DNA of 64,000 nt from Ipomoea triloba (GCF_003576645.1 NC_044920.1:20315611-20379610), one strand, 5' to 3'. Shown: positions 23,426 to 35,189, numbered from the stretch's first letter. Numbers and translations: made by a program. The notes: generated by a model from the sequence alone, not told the origin.

Positions 23426-24939
23426 TAATTAATCATATGTGGCTGCAGGGGCAATTAAGCAAGACTCTCAACATAGAAACACATACTAACACAACGTATA
23501 CGACCTGAGTTGTCCTTTAGGAAATCCATTAGGACTTCCCTCAGTTCATCTTTTTTTCGATCATAAACATATACTTGCCCCCAGATCCAACACCTAGTAC
23601 GCATGAATAATACTTCTTGTGCATTGTTTTGCTGAGAATAGAATCTTAAGTCATAACCCGCACAAGTATATGGATGTTGAGGCATTTGGATAGCAAATGC
23701 ATTCATCCATGATTCTTTTATGCTATATTCCTTCATGATCAATACTTGCAACGATGTGGTGTTGATTTTTTCCTGTTTGTTAGCCATGCATGCCATGGAT
23801 AAACAATCATCTATAACCCCCAACCCGACTATGGAGAAATTTTGTCTCAGTTCGCAGGTAGGCAAGGTTCTGAATTCATCATGCACAGGATCAAAATATA
23901 GGATCCTATTCCTATTGCCTCCCGAGAAGTAATCCATATTCTAATGCCAATTCTCTATGTCATTTGCCCACCTGTAAAATGTATTGCGAAACTCCAGATT
24001 GCCATTAGCAGAATTGAAGTTATAAGGGAACTGCACTGGTGGCCACTCTTCGTGGTTGAGGCTTGTAGAGATGACAAATGGATTGCCAAATTCACGATCC
24101 AGCGGCCCTATTAGGGAGCGAATTGATAGGACGGCCTTGTAATCTCTTGTGCAGGAATCGTAGCAAAGCCCTCCAAGGAGAACCAAATTTGACTCCTCCG
24201 GATATGGTGACTCGAGCACTTTCGTCAAACACCTAGTGGACGGGTTCCACAACAAAATATCTCTCTCAGCCATCAGAAGCACAAACCCGTTGCAAGAACA
24301 CAAAGAACTAACAGGGTATTTGTCGCTTGCACGATTAATCAATGGATAAGCAGCTTCTCCGAACGGCAATTCATGCCTTTGAAGACGAGAATCATGGCTT
24401 GTGGATCTAACTAAGGGTGTGTTTGGTTGGGGGTTTAGGCATAAGGTATGGGTATCAAAGTGATTGTTAGTGTTTGGTTGATAAGTTTTGTGAATACTAC
24501 TATGGGTTTGGAATACCCCATTAATGGCAAAACCCATACCCTTATTAAATAAGGGTTTTATCTCCCTTCATCATTTTTTCCCCAACTATTAATAATCATT
24601 CCGATTCCACCCAACTACCAAACATGCTAAATACTTTCACCAAAACCCATTACCCTTACCAAGTATTTGATACCCATTCCGATTCCGATTCCCATGTGCG
24701 AACCAAACGCACCCTAAGAATCTGGAATTCCAATTATAATCCTGACTTTTGGAATCGAGGGAGAGGATTATCACTCGTCGTTGTCCAGAATACGAGAGCT
24801 TGAAATCTGAGTCGTCTATCAACGAACGCCATTGTTTACATACACACTGGCACCGGATTACAGCCTTCACCGGCAACTGCAAAAGTATATGCGGAATGAT
24901 TTCATTAGGAATGTTTGAGAATGGAGTTGAAGCTTCCAT
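23426..24939 (-). pseudogene. F-box/FBA gene relic B, interrupted by a MITE
   Basis: It starts at 24939 with MEASTPFSNIPNEIIPHILL and an F-box (LQLPVKAVIRCQCVCKQWRS) that would bind Skp1 in an SCF E3 ligase. Coding runs to NWNSRFL, where a 300-bp Tourist MITE (24415-24714) enters. It resumes with LVRSTSHDSRLQRHELPFGE, LCSCNGFVLLMAERDILLWN and GGLCYDSCTRDYKAVLSI. An in-frame TAG follows NDIENWH at about 23940, after which the FBA end is open (ILYFDPVHDEFRTLP, SIVGLGVIDDCLSMACM, WGQVYVYDRKKDEL). The C-terminus is frame-shifted relative to copy A. Two lesions make it dead unless the MITE is spliced out. Confidence 0.85.
24415..24714. mobile_element. Tourist-like (PIF/Harbinger) MITE, 300 bp, in F-box B
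   Basis: Termini GGGTGTGTTTGGTTGG and CGAACCAAACGCACCC are inverted repeats, flanked by TAA at 24412-24414 and 24715-24717. The empty site CTAACTAAGAATCTGG is preserved in copy D (about 31790). Confidence 0.92.
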
Positions 24940-25036
24940 GTCGTGGGATATGATAGATCGAATAAGAAGCTGAAGGCGTATTGGAAGTAGCTAGGGTTTA
25001 AATATATTTGTAAATTGTGAGACTCCTTTTATAGGC

Positions 25037-25812
25037 GGCAAATTATACTATGCACCACGGTGCACATAGCAATGTGCACCACGTACTTAAACGACGTCGT
25101 TTTAAGTATTGTAAACTAATCGTCCGTTTTTTTGGAAATCACGTTTCCGGTTTCGTCCGGTTTCTGTATTTATGTTAATATTCTGTGTATTCCAAACAAT
25201 CATTCTGTGTATTCTAGGCAATCGTTCTATGTATTCTAGGCAACCGTTCTGTGTATTCATGTTAGTAACACATGTTGTGATGTGTTTGTGCATTCGAATG
25301 TTTAGGAGGATGAGTTCTGTGTATTTTGTGTCAATATTCTGTGTATTCATGTTATTAACACAGGTTGTGATGTGTTTGTGTATTCGAATGTTAGGAGAAG
25401 GAGTTCTGTGTATTTTGTGTCAATATTCTGTGTATTCTGAGCAAACGTTCTGTGTATTTTAGGCAAACGTTCTGTGTATTCTATATAATGATTATGTGTA
25501 TTATAGATAATGAATTCCCTTGAGTCATTCCCGTCCGCGTCTGCGTCCACTAACATCTGTGTATTTTGTGTCAATATTCTGTGTATTCTGGGCAAACATT
25601 CTGTGTATTCTAGGCAAACGTTCTGTGTATTTTAGATAAATTCTGTGTATTCTAGGCAAACGTTCTGTGTATTCTAGATAATGATTATGTGTATTATAGA
25701 TAATTAATTTCCTGGAGTCATTCGCGTCCGCGTCCACTAACACCGAAACGACGTCGTTTTACGTACTTGGTGCACATTGCTATGTGCACCGTGGTGCAGG
25801 GTATAACGATTG
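25037..25812. mobile_element. Non-autonomous MULE with internal TTCTGTGTATT array, copy 1
   Basis: It starts GGCAAATTATACTATGCACC and ends GGTGCAGGGTATAACGATTG; the inverted ends span about 65 bp, including AACGACGTCGTTTT. The 9-bp target duplication TTTATAGGC stands at 25028-25036 and 25813-25821. The interior is an irregular array of about 20-bp units of the type TTCTGTGTATTCTAGGCAAA. It lies in the leader/promoter of F-box B; copy D has the empty site. Confidence 0.92.
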
Positions 25813-25821
25813 TTTATAGGC

Positions 25822-26464
25822 AGGCCGGGCCCTGGACTAAAATTTTCACCACCAGTCCAACCTAAAATATGTGGCTTAATTTTTTAAAATTCATCATGGC
25901 ATTTTTATCAATTTACAGTTTTTGTTCTTGAATTAGAATGCAAGTACTATATTTATTTTTAATAATATAAATTTGTAATTGTATTATATAATTAGTCACT
26001 TATTTTATGTATTTAGTTCTTATTCGTATGGACCGAATTATTAATGTGAATTTCAGACGTTCTGCACTTCTGCATAGATAGGGTGTGATGCCTATTAGTG
26101 TTTGAGTTTGGATAGAACTATTTGTAGGCATAAATGTATATAGCTTGGTGTTAAGATTTGAAGACGAAGATCATGGCCTGTGGACAATCTATATCCACAA
26201 TTCTCATAGGGAGGGTGATTCTCATAAGTTGAGAGAACTCAACTACTCAAGTCAAGCTTTATCTATAGTGTGTTGTAATATCTCATCTAACATAAAAAAT
26301 AGTATTGCTAATAAGAATCAACTTAAAATATAAACACCAAAGTAAATTTATATAAGAAAAAAAATAATAAACATTTCGAGTAAGCAATATAATGATGAAC
26401 TGTGACAGTTTATCAAGACACTAATTAGCTAAATATTCATTAGGGCACGTATTGATTAATTAAT
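25822..26464. other. Flank of F-box copies B and C, no gene
   Basis: AT-rich DNA. Part near 26150-26440 repeats F-box 3'-flank words (GAAGACGA..ATCATGGC, AAATATTCATTAGGGCAC). Confidence 0.5.
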
Positions 26465-26472
26465 CATATGTG

Positions 26473-27161
26473 TAGGGCTGTTAACGAACCGAACATAAAC
26501 GAACGGAGGCTGTTCGTGTTCGTTTGTTAAAGATTTTGAAGTGTTTGTGTTCGTGTTCGTTTGTTAAGGTTTTTAAAAATCCTGTTCGTGTTCGTTTGTT
26601 AAGCGTTCGTTAGTGTTCGTTAACGTTCGCGAAAACGTTCACGAACGTGTTTGTTAACGTTAACGAACATGTTCACGAACGTGCTCGCGAACGTTAACGA
26701 ACACGTTCGTGAACATATTCATTTACGTTCATGAACACGTTCGTGAACACTTAATAATCAAACACCCGCACATGTTCATTAACACAATTTGTTCGTGAAC
26801 AAGAAATAATCTACGTTCACGAAAAATAATCAAACAAACAACACAACTACAAAACTAATACAATTTGTTAATAAACATGTTCGCGAACATTATTAAACGA
26901 ACACTTAACGAGGTTGTTCGTGAACACTACTAAACGAACGCAAACGAGCTTGTTCACGAGCACTACTAAACGAACACAAACGAGCTTGTTCGCGAACACT
27001 TAGCAAACGAGCTTACCATTGTTCAAACTCTATTCGTTTATTAACCGAGCTCTAAATTTTGTTTGTTAATGTTCGTTTACCTTAATAAACGAACATAAAC
27101 GAACACTTACCGAGCTCGAACACGAGTAGTTTGTCGAAAGCTCTGTTCGCTAACAGCCCTA
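26473..27161. mobile_element. hAT-type non-autonomous element, 689 bp
   Basis: Termini TAGGGCTGTTAACGAAC and GTTCGCTAACAGCCCTA are inverted. The 8-bp target duplication CATATGTG stands at 26465-26472 and 27162-27169. The empty site ATCATATGTGGCTG is kept near copy B (about 23434). The interior is full of GTTCGT / ACGAAC words, as expected for subterminal transposase-binding repeats. Confidence 0.92.
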
Positions 27162-27169
27162 CATATGTG

Positions 27170-28384
27170 GCTGTAGGGGCAAGCAAGCAAGACTCTCAGC
27201 ATAGAAACACATACTAACAAGGCGTATACGACCTGAGTCATTCTTTTGCACTTCCCTCAGTTCATCTTTTTTCCGATCATAAACATATACTTGCCCCAGA
27301 ACCAACCCATAATCCGCAGGAATAATACTTCTCGTGCATTATTTTTTTTGAGAAAAGAATGTTAAACTTAAGCCATATCTCACACCAGTAAAAGGCATTT
27401 GGATAGCAAATGCAGCCATCCATGATTCTTGTATGCCATATTCCTTCATAATCAATACTTGCATCGTTTTGGTTTTGAATGTTTCCTCTTTATGAACAAT
27501 GCATGCCGTAGATAAACAGTCATCTATAACTCCCAACCCGACTATGGAGAAATTTTGTCTCAGTTCGGGGGTGGGTAAGATTCTGAATTCATCAGGCACA
27601 TGATCAAAATATAAGATCTTATTTCTATCTCTTCTTGACAAGTAATCTTTGATGTCACTTGCCCACCAAGCCAGTAAAATGTATTGCAAAACTCCACGCC
27701 CCCTCTGGCAGAATTCAAGTCTTTGATGTCACTTGCCCACCAGTAAAACTCCACGCCCCCTCTGGGGGAATTCAAGTCTTTGATGTCACTTGCCCACCAG
27801 TAAAATGTATTGCAAAACTCCACGCCCCCTCTGGCAGAATTCAAGTTATAAGGGAACTGCATTGGCCGCCACTCTTTGTGGTTGAGGCTTGCAGAGATGA
27901 CAAATGGATCGCCAAGCGGCCCTATTAGGGGGTGAATTGATAGGACGACTACCTTGTAATCTGTAGTGCCTCGGGGGTGAATTGATAAGACGACCTTGTA
28001 ATCTGTAGTGCCTCGGGGTGAATTGATAGGACAGCCTTGTAATCTCTAGTGCACGAGTCGTAGCATAGCCCTCCCAGGATAACCGAGTCCTCTGAATATG
28101 TGGAGCACTTTCATCAAACACCTGGTGGACGGGTTCCACAACAAAATGTCTGTCTTAGTCACCAGAAGCACAAATCCATTGTAAGAACACAAAGATCTAA
28201 CAGGGCATTCGTCGCTTGCACGAATCAATGGATAAGCAGCCTCTCCGAACGGCAAATCAAGCCTTTGAAGACGCCACTGTTTACATACGCATTGGCACCG
28301 GATCACAGCCTTCATCGGCAACTGCAAAAGTATATGCAGAATGATTTCATTAGGTATGTTTGACAATGAAGCTGAAGCTTCCAT
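27170..28384 (-). pseudogene. F-box/FBA gene relic C with internal triplications
   Basis: It starts at 28384 (MEASASLSNIPNEIILHILL, F-box to VCKQWR) and jumps straight to LQRLDLPFGEAAYPLIRASD, so about 45 residues are deleted. Frames then break. A stretch encoding VVLSIHPRG occurs three times (about 27935-28050). The NTFYWWASDIKD / SARGGVEF stretch also occurs three times (27655-27850). The FBA end follows in another frame (DRNKILYFDHVPDEFRILPT, SIVGLGVIDDCLSTACI, KEYGIQESWMAAFAIQMP). Clearly non-functional. Confidence 0.85.
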
Positions 28385-29482
28385 GTCGTGCGAATAAGAA
28401 GCTGAAGAACACGAGGCGTATTGGAATTAGGGCTTGTGAGGCTGTTACCTTTTTATAGGGCAATGGAGTAAAATTTTTATCACAAGATCTAAAATCTGTG
28501 GTTTAGTTTTCTTTTTTTTTTTTTTTTTGAAATTAATCATTGTATTTTATGCCAGATTGCGAGGCAGTCAAATTAATTATATAGTTTTAATTCATGCATG
28601 TATAATTTGTATCCGGAAATTACAATTCTCTTATAACTCAAAAATTAAAATTGATTGATGCATGGTTACTTATGAAAGAAAGTAGAAATTGTAATACTTT
28701 GATGAAATGACATACTTGTGAAAAACGAAACTCGACCCGATTTCACGGAAGAGATGTATCAATGACGGCATATTGGAATTTAGCTTGGCAACACTGGGAA
28801 ATACCCACATTATATTATTGTTTCCACTACTAGATATTTGTGTCAATTTATTTTTCCTTCAACTTATTTATATTTTACTAATTTTTTGATCGGTAATGTT
28901 TGTTTGTTGGCGACCGCCCAAAGATTACAAAATCGTCGAACATGACTAATTCTCTCGTTCAATTGTAGGAACTTCTTTGATTTAAGGCTGCTCCATATCG
29001 AATGCCAAGGATCGAACCCTTGACAATTCATTTGCTAGGTGAACCCCGGTAAGGACCAAAAAAGTAAACATATGAATCAATTGACACACATTTTATGATT
29101 AATTTTACTAAATTTTTAAGGGAGTTTTCACTACGAAATTCCAGCCTTCATGATATAGAAAACTAGAAATTCCAAAGTAGAAAAATCTCAGATTTAGAAA
29201 AATCCCAATGTCAACGACATGCGAAACACATCTTGTATTAATATACTTTGAAATACTTATTTAAAAATAAACATTTAGGCATTAACCTATTCACGTAATA
29301 TGGTAAAACTTGTATTGCTAATAAGAATCAACTTAAAATGTAAACAATAAAGTAAATTTATATAAGAAAAAAAATAGACATTTCGAGTTATATCAATATA
29401 ATGATGAACTGTGACTGTTGACAACAAATCAACACACTAATTAGCTAGATTCTAGCAATTAACTCCAAATAGTTTCAACTAA

Positions 29483-30348
29483 GGGTGTGTTTGGAAACCC
29501 GGAAAATGATTTCTGGAAATCATTTTCCGGGTTTCTAGTGTTTGGAAAGGAGTAAAATTGAAAGTCAATGAAAAATGAAGCTTCAGTCAATGGAAAATCA
29601 AGTTGTTTTTCCGGAAAACAACTTCCCCTTTTTTTGAGGGGAAGTCATTTTCCGAACGTTGCCTTCTTCTTCTTAAGCCAAGAGCACATCCTCTCTGAAG
29701 TCAAGAAAACTCACCTTCTTCATCTTCTTGTTGCTTCACCTTCTTCAAAATCAAACGCCATAAAGATAAAAATCAAAAGCTAAAAAAGATATAGAAACTT
29801 CTGAAAACCCATCGGAAACCAGAGAAACCAGATCTCTGGTTTCTGGCTTACCAGTGCTCACTGGTTTTCGGCGGAAACCAGAGCACTGGTTAGTGCTCTG
29901 GTTTCTGAGCTTGTTTCCGGCGGAAATCTGGTTTCCGCAGATAAGCTAAGGTTTTATCTTTTTTTTTTTCCTAATAAGTAAATAACTTTGCTTATTTTAT
30001 TTTATTCACATTACACTGTTAATATTATTTATATAATTAATCAAATACTATATTTTTGCTTATTGAAATAAAACTGTTTTTGCTTAATTATATTTAAAAT
30101 TGTTATTATTATTATTTTTATTATTATTATTATTATTATTGTAGATATTGTTTTGTTATATTCTAAATACAAAAAATTAAAATGTTTAATTATATAATTT
30201 TACTCATTTTCTAGAAAATTAACCAAACACACCAAGACAGTTTTCCAGAACACAGCCAAACACCGGAAAAGAAAATATTTTCTGGAAAATGAGTCATTTT
30301 CCAGAAAACATTTTCCAGAAGTCATTTTCCTGCTTTTCAAACGGACCC
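29483..30348. mobile_element. Tourist-like element, 866 bp
   Basis: It starts GGGTGTGTTTGGAAACCCGG and ends TTTTCAAACGGACCC, flanked by TAA at 29480-29482 and 30349-30351. The empty site TTTCAACTAAATATTCATTA exists near copy B (about 23395). Subterminal GGAAAATGATTTCTGG / CCAGAAGTCATTTTCC are inverted. No transposase is encoded. Confidence 0.85.
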
Positions 30349-30390
30349 TAAATATTCATTAGGGCACAAATTAATTAAAATTAATCATAT

Positions 30391-32018
30391 GTGGCTGCAG
30401 GGCAAGGAAGCAAGACTCTCAACATAGAAACACAAACAAAGACAGCGTATACGACCTGAGTCATCCTTTTGGAAATCCAATAGCACTTCCCCCAGCTCAT
30501 CTTTTTTTCGATCATAAACATATACTTGCCCCCAGAAGCAACACAAGGTAGGCATGAATAATACTTCTTCTGCATTGTTTCTTTGAGAATAAAATGTTAT
30601 GCCATAACCCTCACAACTACGTGGACATTGAGTCATTTGTGGATATTGAGGCATTTGGATAGCAAATGCAGTCATCCATGATTCTTCTATGCCATATTCC
30701 TTCATGATTAATACTTGAATCATTTTTAATTTTTCCTGTGTGTAAAACATGCATGCCATTGATGAACAGTCATCTATAACCCCCAACCCGACTATGGAGA
30801 CATTTTGTCTCAATTCGGGGGTGGGCAAGATTCTAAATTAATCACACACAGGATCAAAATATAGGATCTTATTCCTATCGCCTCCCGAGATGAAATCCCT
30901 TTCACAATCCCAATCTTTGATGTCACTTGCCCACCAGTAAAATGTATTGCGAAACTCCACACTGCCATTAGCAGAATTCAAGTTATAAGGGAACTGCACT
31001 GGTCGCCACTCTATGTGGCTGATGTAACACTTACCACTATTACATTATTATAATAATAAAGGTAATATATTATTTTGGTGCATTATTTCCATATAATCAT
31101 TAGTTAATTAAGGTAAATAACTAATGGTGAGTGTAAGAGTAATTAGGGAAAGGATACATTACCATATTGATGGCATATGGATAGTATAAATAAATCCTTT
31201 TGGTCCTCTCACTGCTTAACGATTCATTCCTCATACACCATCAAGAGAGGGAACGATTCATTCCTTATACACCATCAAGAGAGGGTTGAGAAAGTGAGAG
31301 AAATTACTCTGTTGCAGCAGTCCCGTGATTACACAACCTTCTTCAATTGGAAGCTATGGCGGGAGGTTAGGATTTTAATAGATCCGTATATCACGTGTTT
31401 ATGTTATTATGTTATTACGTGATTTATATGCTTATAGCTGAGGCTTGCAGAGATGGCAAATGGATAGCCAAATTCATGACCCGGCCCTATTAAGGGGCGA
31501 ATTAATATGACGGCCTTGTAATCTCTAGTGCTGGAGACATAGCATAGCCCTCTAAGGATAACCATATTCGACTCCTTCGGATATGACAACTGGAGCACTT
31601 TCGTCAAACACCTGGTGGACGGGTTCCACAACAAAATATCTCTCTCAGCTATCAGAAGGAGAAGCACAAACCCGTTGCAGGAACACAAAGATCTAACAGG
31701 GAATTTGTCGATTGCACGAATCAATGGATAAGCAGCCTCTCCGAACGGCAATTTATGCCTTTGAAAACGAGAACCATGGCTTGTGGATCTAACTAAGAAT
31801 CTGGAATTCCAGTTATAATCCTGGCTTTTGGAATCGAGCTCGAGGATTATCATTCGTCGTTTTCCATGATACGAGAGCTTGAAATTTGAGTCGTCTATCC
31901 ACGAACGCCACTGTTTACATACGCACTGGAACCGGATCACAGCCTTCATCGGCAACTGCAAAAGTATATGCGGAATGATTTCATTAGGTATGTTTGAGAA
32001 TGGAGTTGAAGCTTCCAT
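30391..32018 (-). pseudogene. F-box/FBA gene relic D, interrupted by a solo LTR
   Basis: The F-box at 32018-31890 is intact (MEASTPFSNIPNEIIPHILL; LPMKAVIRFQCVCKQWRS). Coding is open through LVRSTSHGSRFQRHKLPFGE, LCSCNGFVLLLLIAERDILL and RDYKAVILIRPLIGP until the solo LTR (31023-31436) interrupts it after the codons for FAISASLS. It resumes as QFPYNLNSANGSVEFRNTFY and WWASDIKDWDCERDFISGGD. A TAA replaces the Glu of the D(E)FRILPTPEL motif near 30840, then the frame is open to HI*. Apart from the LTR and one stop it is well preserved, so decay is recent. Confidence 0.85.
31023..31436 (+). mobile_element. Solo LTR, 414 bp, in F-box D
   Basis: It starts TGTAACACTTACC and ends TGCTTATA, with 5-bp flanks GCTGA at 31018-31022 and 31437-31441. 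It contains GTATAAATAAAT (TATA-like) and a doubled ATACACCATCAAGAGAGGG. The TG...TA ends and 5-bp duplication fit an LTR or TRIM. Paralogues lack it. Confidence 0.75.
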
Positions 32019-32049
32019 GTCGATCGTGCGGTCGAATAAGAAGCTGAAG

Positions 32050-33139
32050 GCGTATTGGAAGTAGCTAGGATTTAATTATATTTGTGAATTGTGAGACTCC
32101 TTTTATAGGCCGGGCCATGGACTAAATTACTAAAATTTTCACTACCACTCCAACCTAAAATATAAATAAAAGGAAGGAAAATTGTGTATTAGAAAAAGTA
32201 TAAAAGCAGTGTTAAGGATAGATTGCTAAGGTAAAATACGTATAATGCCTCCAACTCTTTGGTATAGTATATGAGAATTTTCACTTAAAACTTCTTTCAG
32301 TACGTGATGGTTCAATTTCTAACATTTAGTGTTTGAATTTAGGTTGAACTTCTTCTTCCCATAAGAGAATCCACGATATATAGCAATTTTCATCGTTCCT
32401 AAGTTAAAATTCTTTAATTTCTCTGAATGTATATTTTTTAAAAAGCAAATTAAAGAAATGCTGAAGAGATCAGAGAGATCCGTTGCTAATTCTTTTCCTT
32501 TAATTAAAGTATTGACAATGCCATTTTCATTTTAATTGCTGGATAAAACTATGATTTTTGAATCGTTTTCCCTGATAATATCTTACACAATAGCTCGTTA
32601 TGTGTAGTAAGATGTGATCTTGTGAGATCATTTTCAAGTATGCTAACTTGGGTTACCCATGAGTATTTAATTACTCCGTATTAAAAAGTGTACATCTAAA
32701 AAAACGTATAAAAAATATTCTAAATTCATCATGCACAGTATCAAAATAAACTATACTATTGCCTCCCTATTTAAGGAGGCAATATTATAGAACCAAGCTC
32801 GAATTCGGGTTGGTTCGAGCTTGAGCTCGACAAAATATATGTAGGCTCAAGCTGAAACTCGATCAAACTTTAAAACTTAAGCTTGAATTCAGCTCACCAG
32901 TTTTCATATAGCTCGAGCTCAAGGCAAAATTGCTTGAACTCGTGTTCGACCTACCTATCTAATTCCGATGCAATGCTACAACTAATAATATAAATTGATC
33001 TATTCATACACAAATAATACAAACTTGATAGAAATTAGTGTCCAATAAGTAAAATATAACTTATTTTCAAACATTAAAAAAAAAAAAAAGTGAAATCCTA
33101 ACATTTCAAATTCTGCTCACCTAATTAAGGATGTGACTC
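32050..33139. other. Spacer between F-box copies D and E
   Basis: No gene. 32700-32790 has remnants of the FBA 3' coding strand (AAATTCATCATGCACAGTATC). 32895-33148 is the repeat shared with 17210-17458. Confidence 0.5.
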
Positions 33140-34333
33140 AACGCTCATTGTGGCCGATCAGGGCAAGCAAAACTCTCAACATAGAAACACATACTAGCAA
33201 ATTAAAGTATCTACGATAGGTTGGGAAGTACATCAGATCTCTCTTCAATTTATTTGTTTTCTGATCATAAACATATATTCTCCGCCCATACCAATCCACA
33301 CTACGCGACAAGAATAATACTTCTTGTGCATTTTTTTTTGAGAATAGAATGTTAAGCTATGACTCCCATAAATATATCCAAGTCCAGGCATCTGGATAAC
33401 AAATGCAGTATTCCAGGATTCTTGTCTTCCATATTCCTTCATAATCAATACTTGCATCGTCTTGATTTCTGATCTTTCCTCTTTGTGAACAATGCATGCC
33501 ATGGATAAACAATCATCTATAACCCCCAACCCGACTATTGAGGAGTCATTTTCTCTTAGCTTGGGGATCGGCAAAATTCTAAATTCATCACGCACAGGAT
33601 CAAAATATAGTATCATATTCCTATCGCCTCCCGATAAGTAATTCATATCCCTATTCCAATCCAAATCCCAATATTTGATGTCACTTACCTACCAGTGAAA
33701 TGTATTGCGAAACTCAACGCTGCCTATAGCAGAATTATAAACGAATGGGAATTGCACTTGTTGCCACTCTTTGTGGTTGAGGTTGGCAGAGCTGACGAAT
33801 GGATCGCCAAAATAATAACCCATGTAACGAAATAATAGGACGGCCTTGTAATCTCTAGTGCAGGAATAGTAACATAGCCCTGCAAGGGTATGGATGTTTC
33901 CTATCCCCCAATATGGCCACTTTGGCCACTCAAACACTTTCGTAGAACACCTAGTGGACGGGTTCCACAACAAAATATCTCCATTAACCACCAGAAGCAC
34001 AACCCCGTTGCAAGAACACAAAACTGTAACACGGTCCATTACCCGTCCACAAGTCCATGGAAAAGCCTCCCCGGACGGCCATTTATGCCTTTGAAGACGA
34101 AGATCATGACTTGTAGATCCAACGAAGTCTCTGGAATCATTCCAGGATTCGCGTGAGAGGATGATCACTCTTCGATGTCCACGATACGAGAACTTGAAAT
34201 CTGAGCCGTCTATCCACAAACGCCACTGTTTACATACGCACTGGAACCGGATCACAGCCTTCATCGGCAACTGCAAAAGTATATGTGGAATGATTTCATT
34301 AGGTATGTTTGAGAATGGAGTTGAAGCTTCCAT
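33140..34333 (-). pseudogene. F-box/FBA gene copy E, nearly intact but with stop and frameshift
   Basis: It starts at 34333 with the same F-box as D (MEASTPFSNIPNEIIPHILL) and is open for 214 codons through GSTSHDLRLQRHKWPSGEAF, LCSCNGVVLLVVNGDILLWN and AGLCYYSCTRDYKAVLLF to EFRNTFHW. A TAG there (about 33686) replaces the TGG of the WWASDIK motif in copy D. Reading continues in the same frame: YLSGGDRNMILYFDPVRDEF, SSIVGLGVIDDCLSMACIVH, MKEYGRQESWNTAFVIQMPG, SLTFYSQKK. A poly-A tract at about 33330-33340 then shifts the frame; the shifted frame keeps YVYDQKTNKL. The TAG lies inside GGTAGGTAAGT, so an intron donor is a formal alternative. Confidence 0.75.
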
Positions 34334-35090
34334 GTGCGTTAGATCGAATAAGAAGCTGAAGGCGTATTGGAAGTAGGTTTTGTGAGGCTCTTACCATTTT
34401 ATAGGGCAATGGAGTAAATTTTTACTCCAAGACCTAAAAATTAAATAAAATCAGTGGAATTTAGCTTGGCAACACTGAAAAACGAAACTCGACCCGATTT
34501 CACAGATGAGATATAGCAATGACATACTGTACAAGATAGTGGAATTTAGCTTGGCAACACTGAAAAAGACCCACATTATATTATTGTTTCCACGTAATAG
34601 ATACCTGTGTCAATTTATTTTTCCTTCAACTTATTTATGTTTTACTAATTTTTCGATCACTAATGTTTGTTTGTCGGCGACCACCCAAAGATTACAAAAT
34701 GAACAAATATATTTATCTTTTTTTTGGTGTATGCAGAATTTTCACCGTCGAATAGTGACTAATCATGTCGCAAAATTGTAGGCACCTCTTTAGATGTTGC
34801 AGTTGATTTAATGATTTAAGAATACTCCATACCCAATACCAAGGATCGAACCCTTCACATTTGATTTGCTAGGCGAAACCCACTAAGGACCAAAAAAGCA
34901 AACTTATGAATCAATTGACACACATTTTATGATTATTTCTAGTAAATATTTATGGTAGTTTTCACTAGGAAATTCCAGCCTTCATCGTGTAGAAAACTAG
35001 AAATTCCAATGTAGGAAAATCTCAAATTTAGAAAAATATAATGTCAATGACACGCCCAAACACATTGACGGTAAGAATGTTACTTGAGTA
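34334..35090. other. 5' flank of F-box copy E
   Basis: Homologous to the flanks of copies A and C, with the SINE-like relic at 34798-34893. No gene. Confidence 0.6.
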
Positions 35091-35189
35091 TATTTGATAA
35101 ATAAGTGTAACAGTTTTTAGTACAATAGTTTTGCGTCCCCCCTCATCCTACAATAGGCCTACTACTTATACTATGTGTGCAGATTCACT

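Noticed and set aside
25100..25750. CRISPR-like regular short repeats
   Set aside because: Units lie inside a MULE with TIRs and target duplications in plant nuclear DNA. Spacing is irregular and there are no cas genes.
27659..28363. Plus-strand open frames in F-box copy C
   Set aside because: Antisense shadows of the minus-strand F-box relic and its tandem repeats.
31177..31422. 81-codon plus-strand frame
   Set aside because: Lies wholly inside the solo LTR and has no domain.
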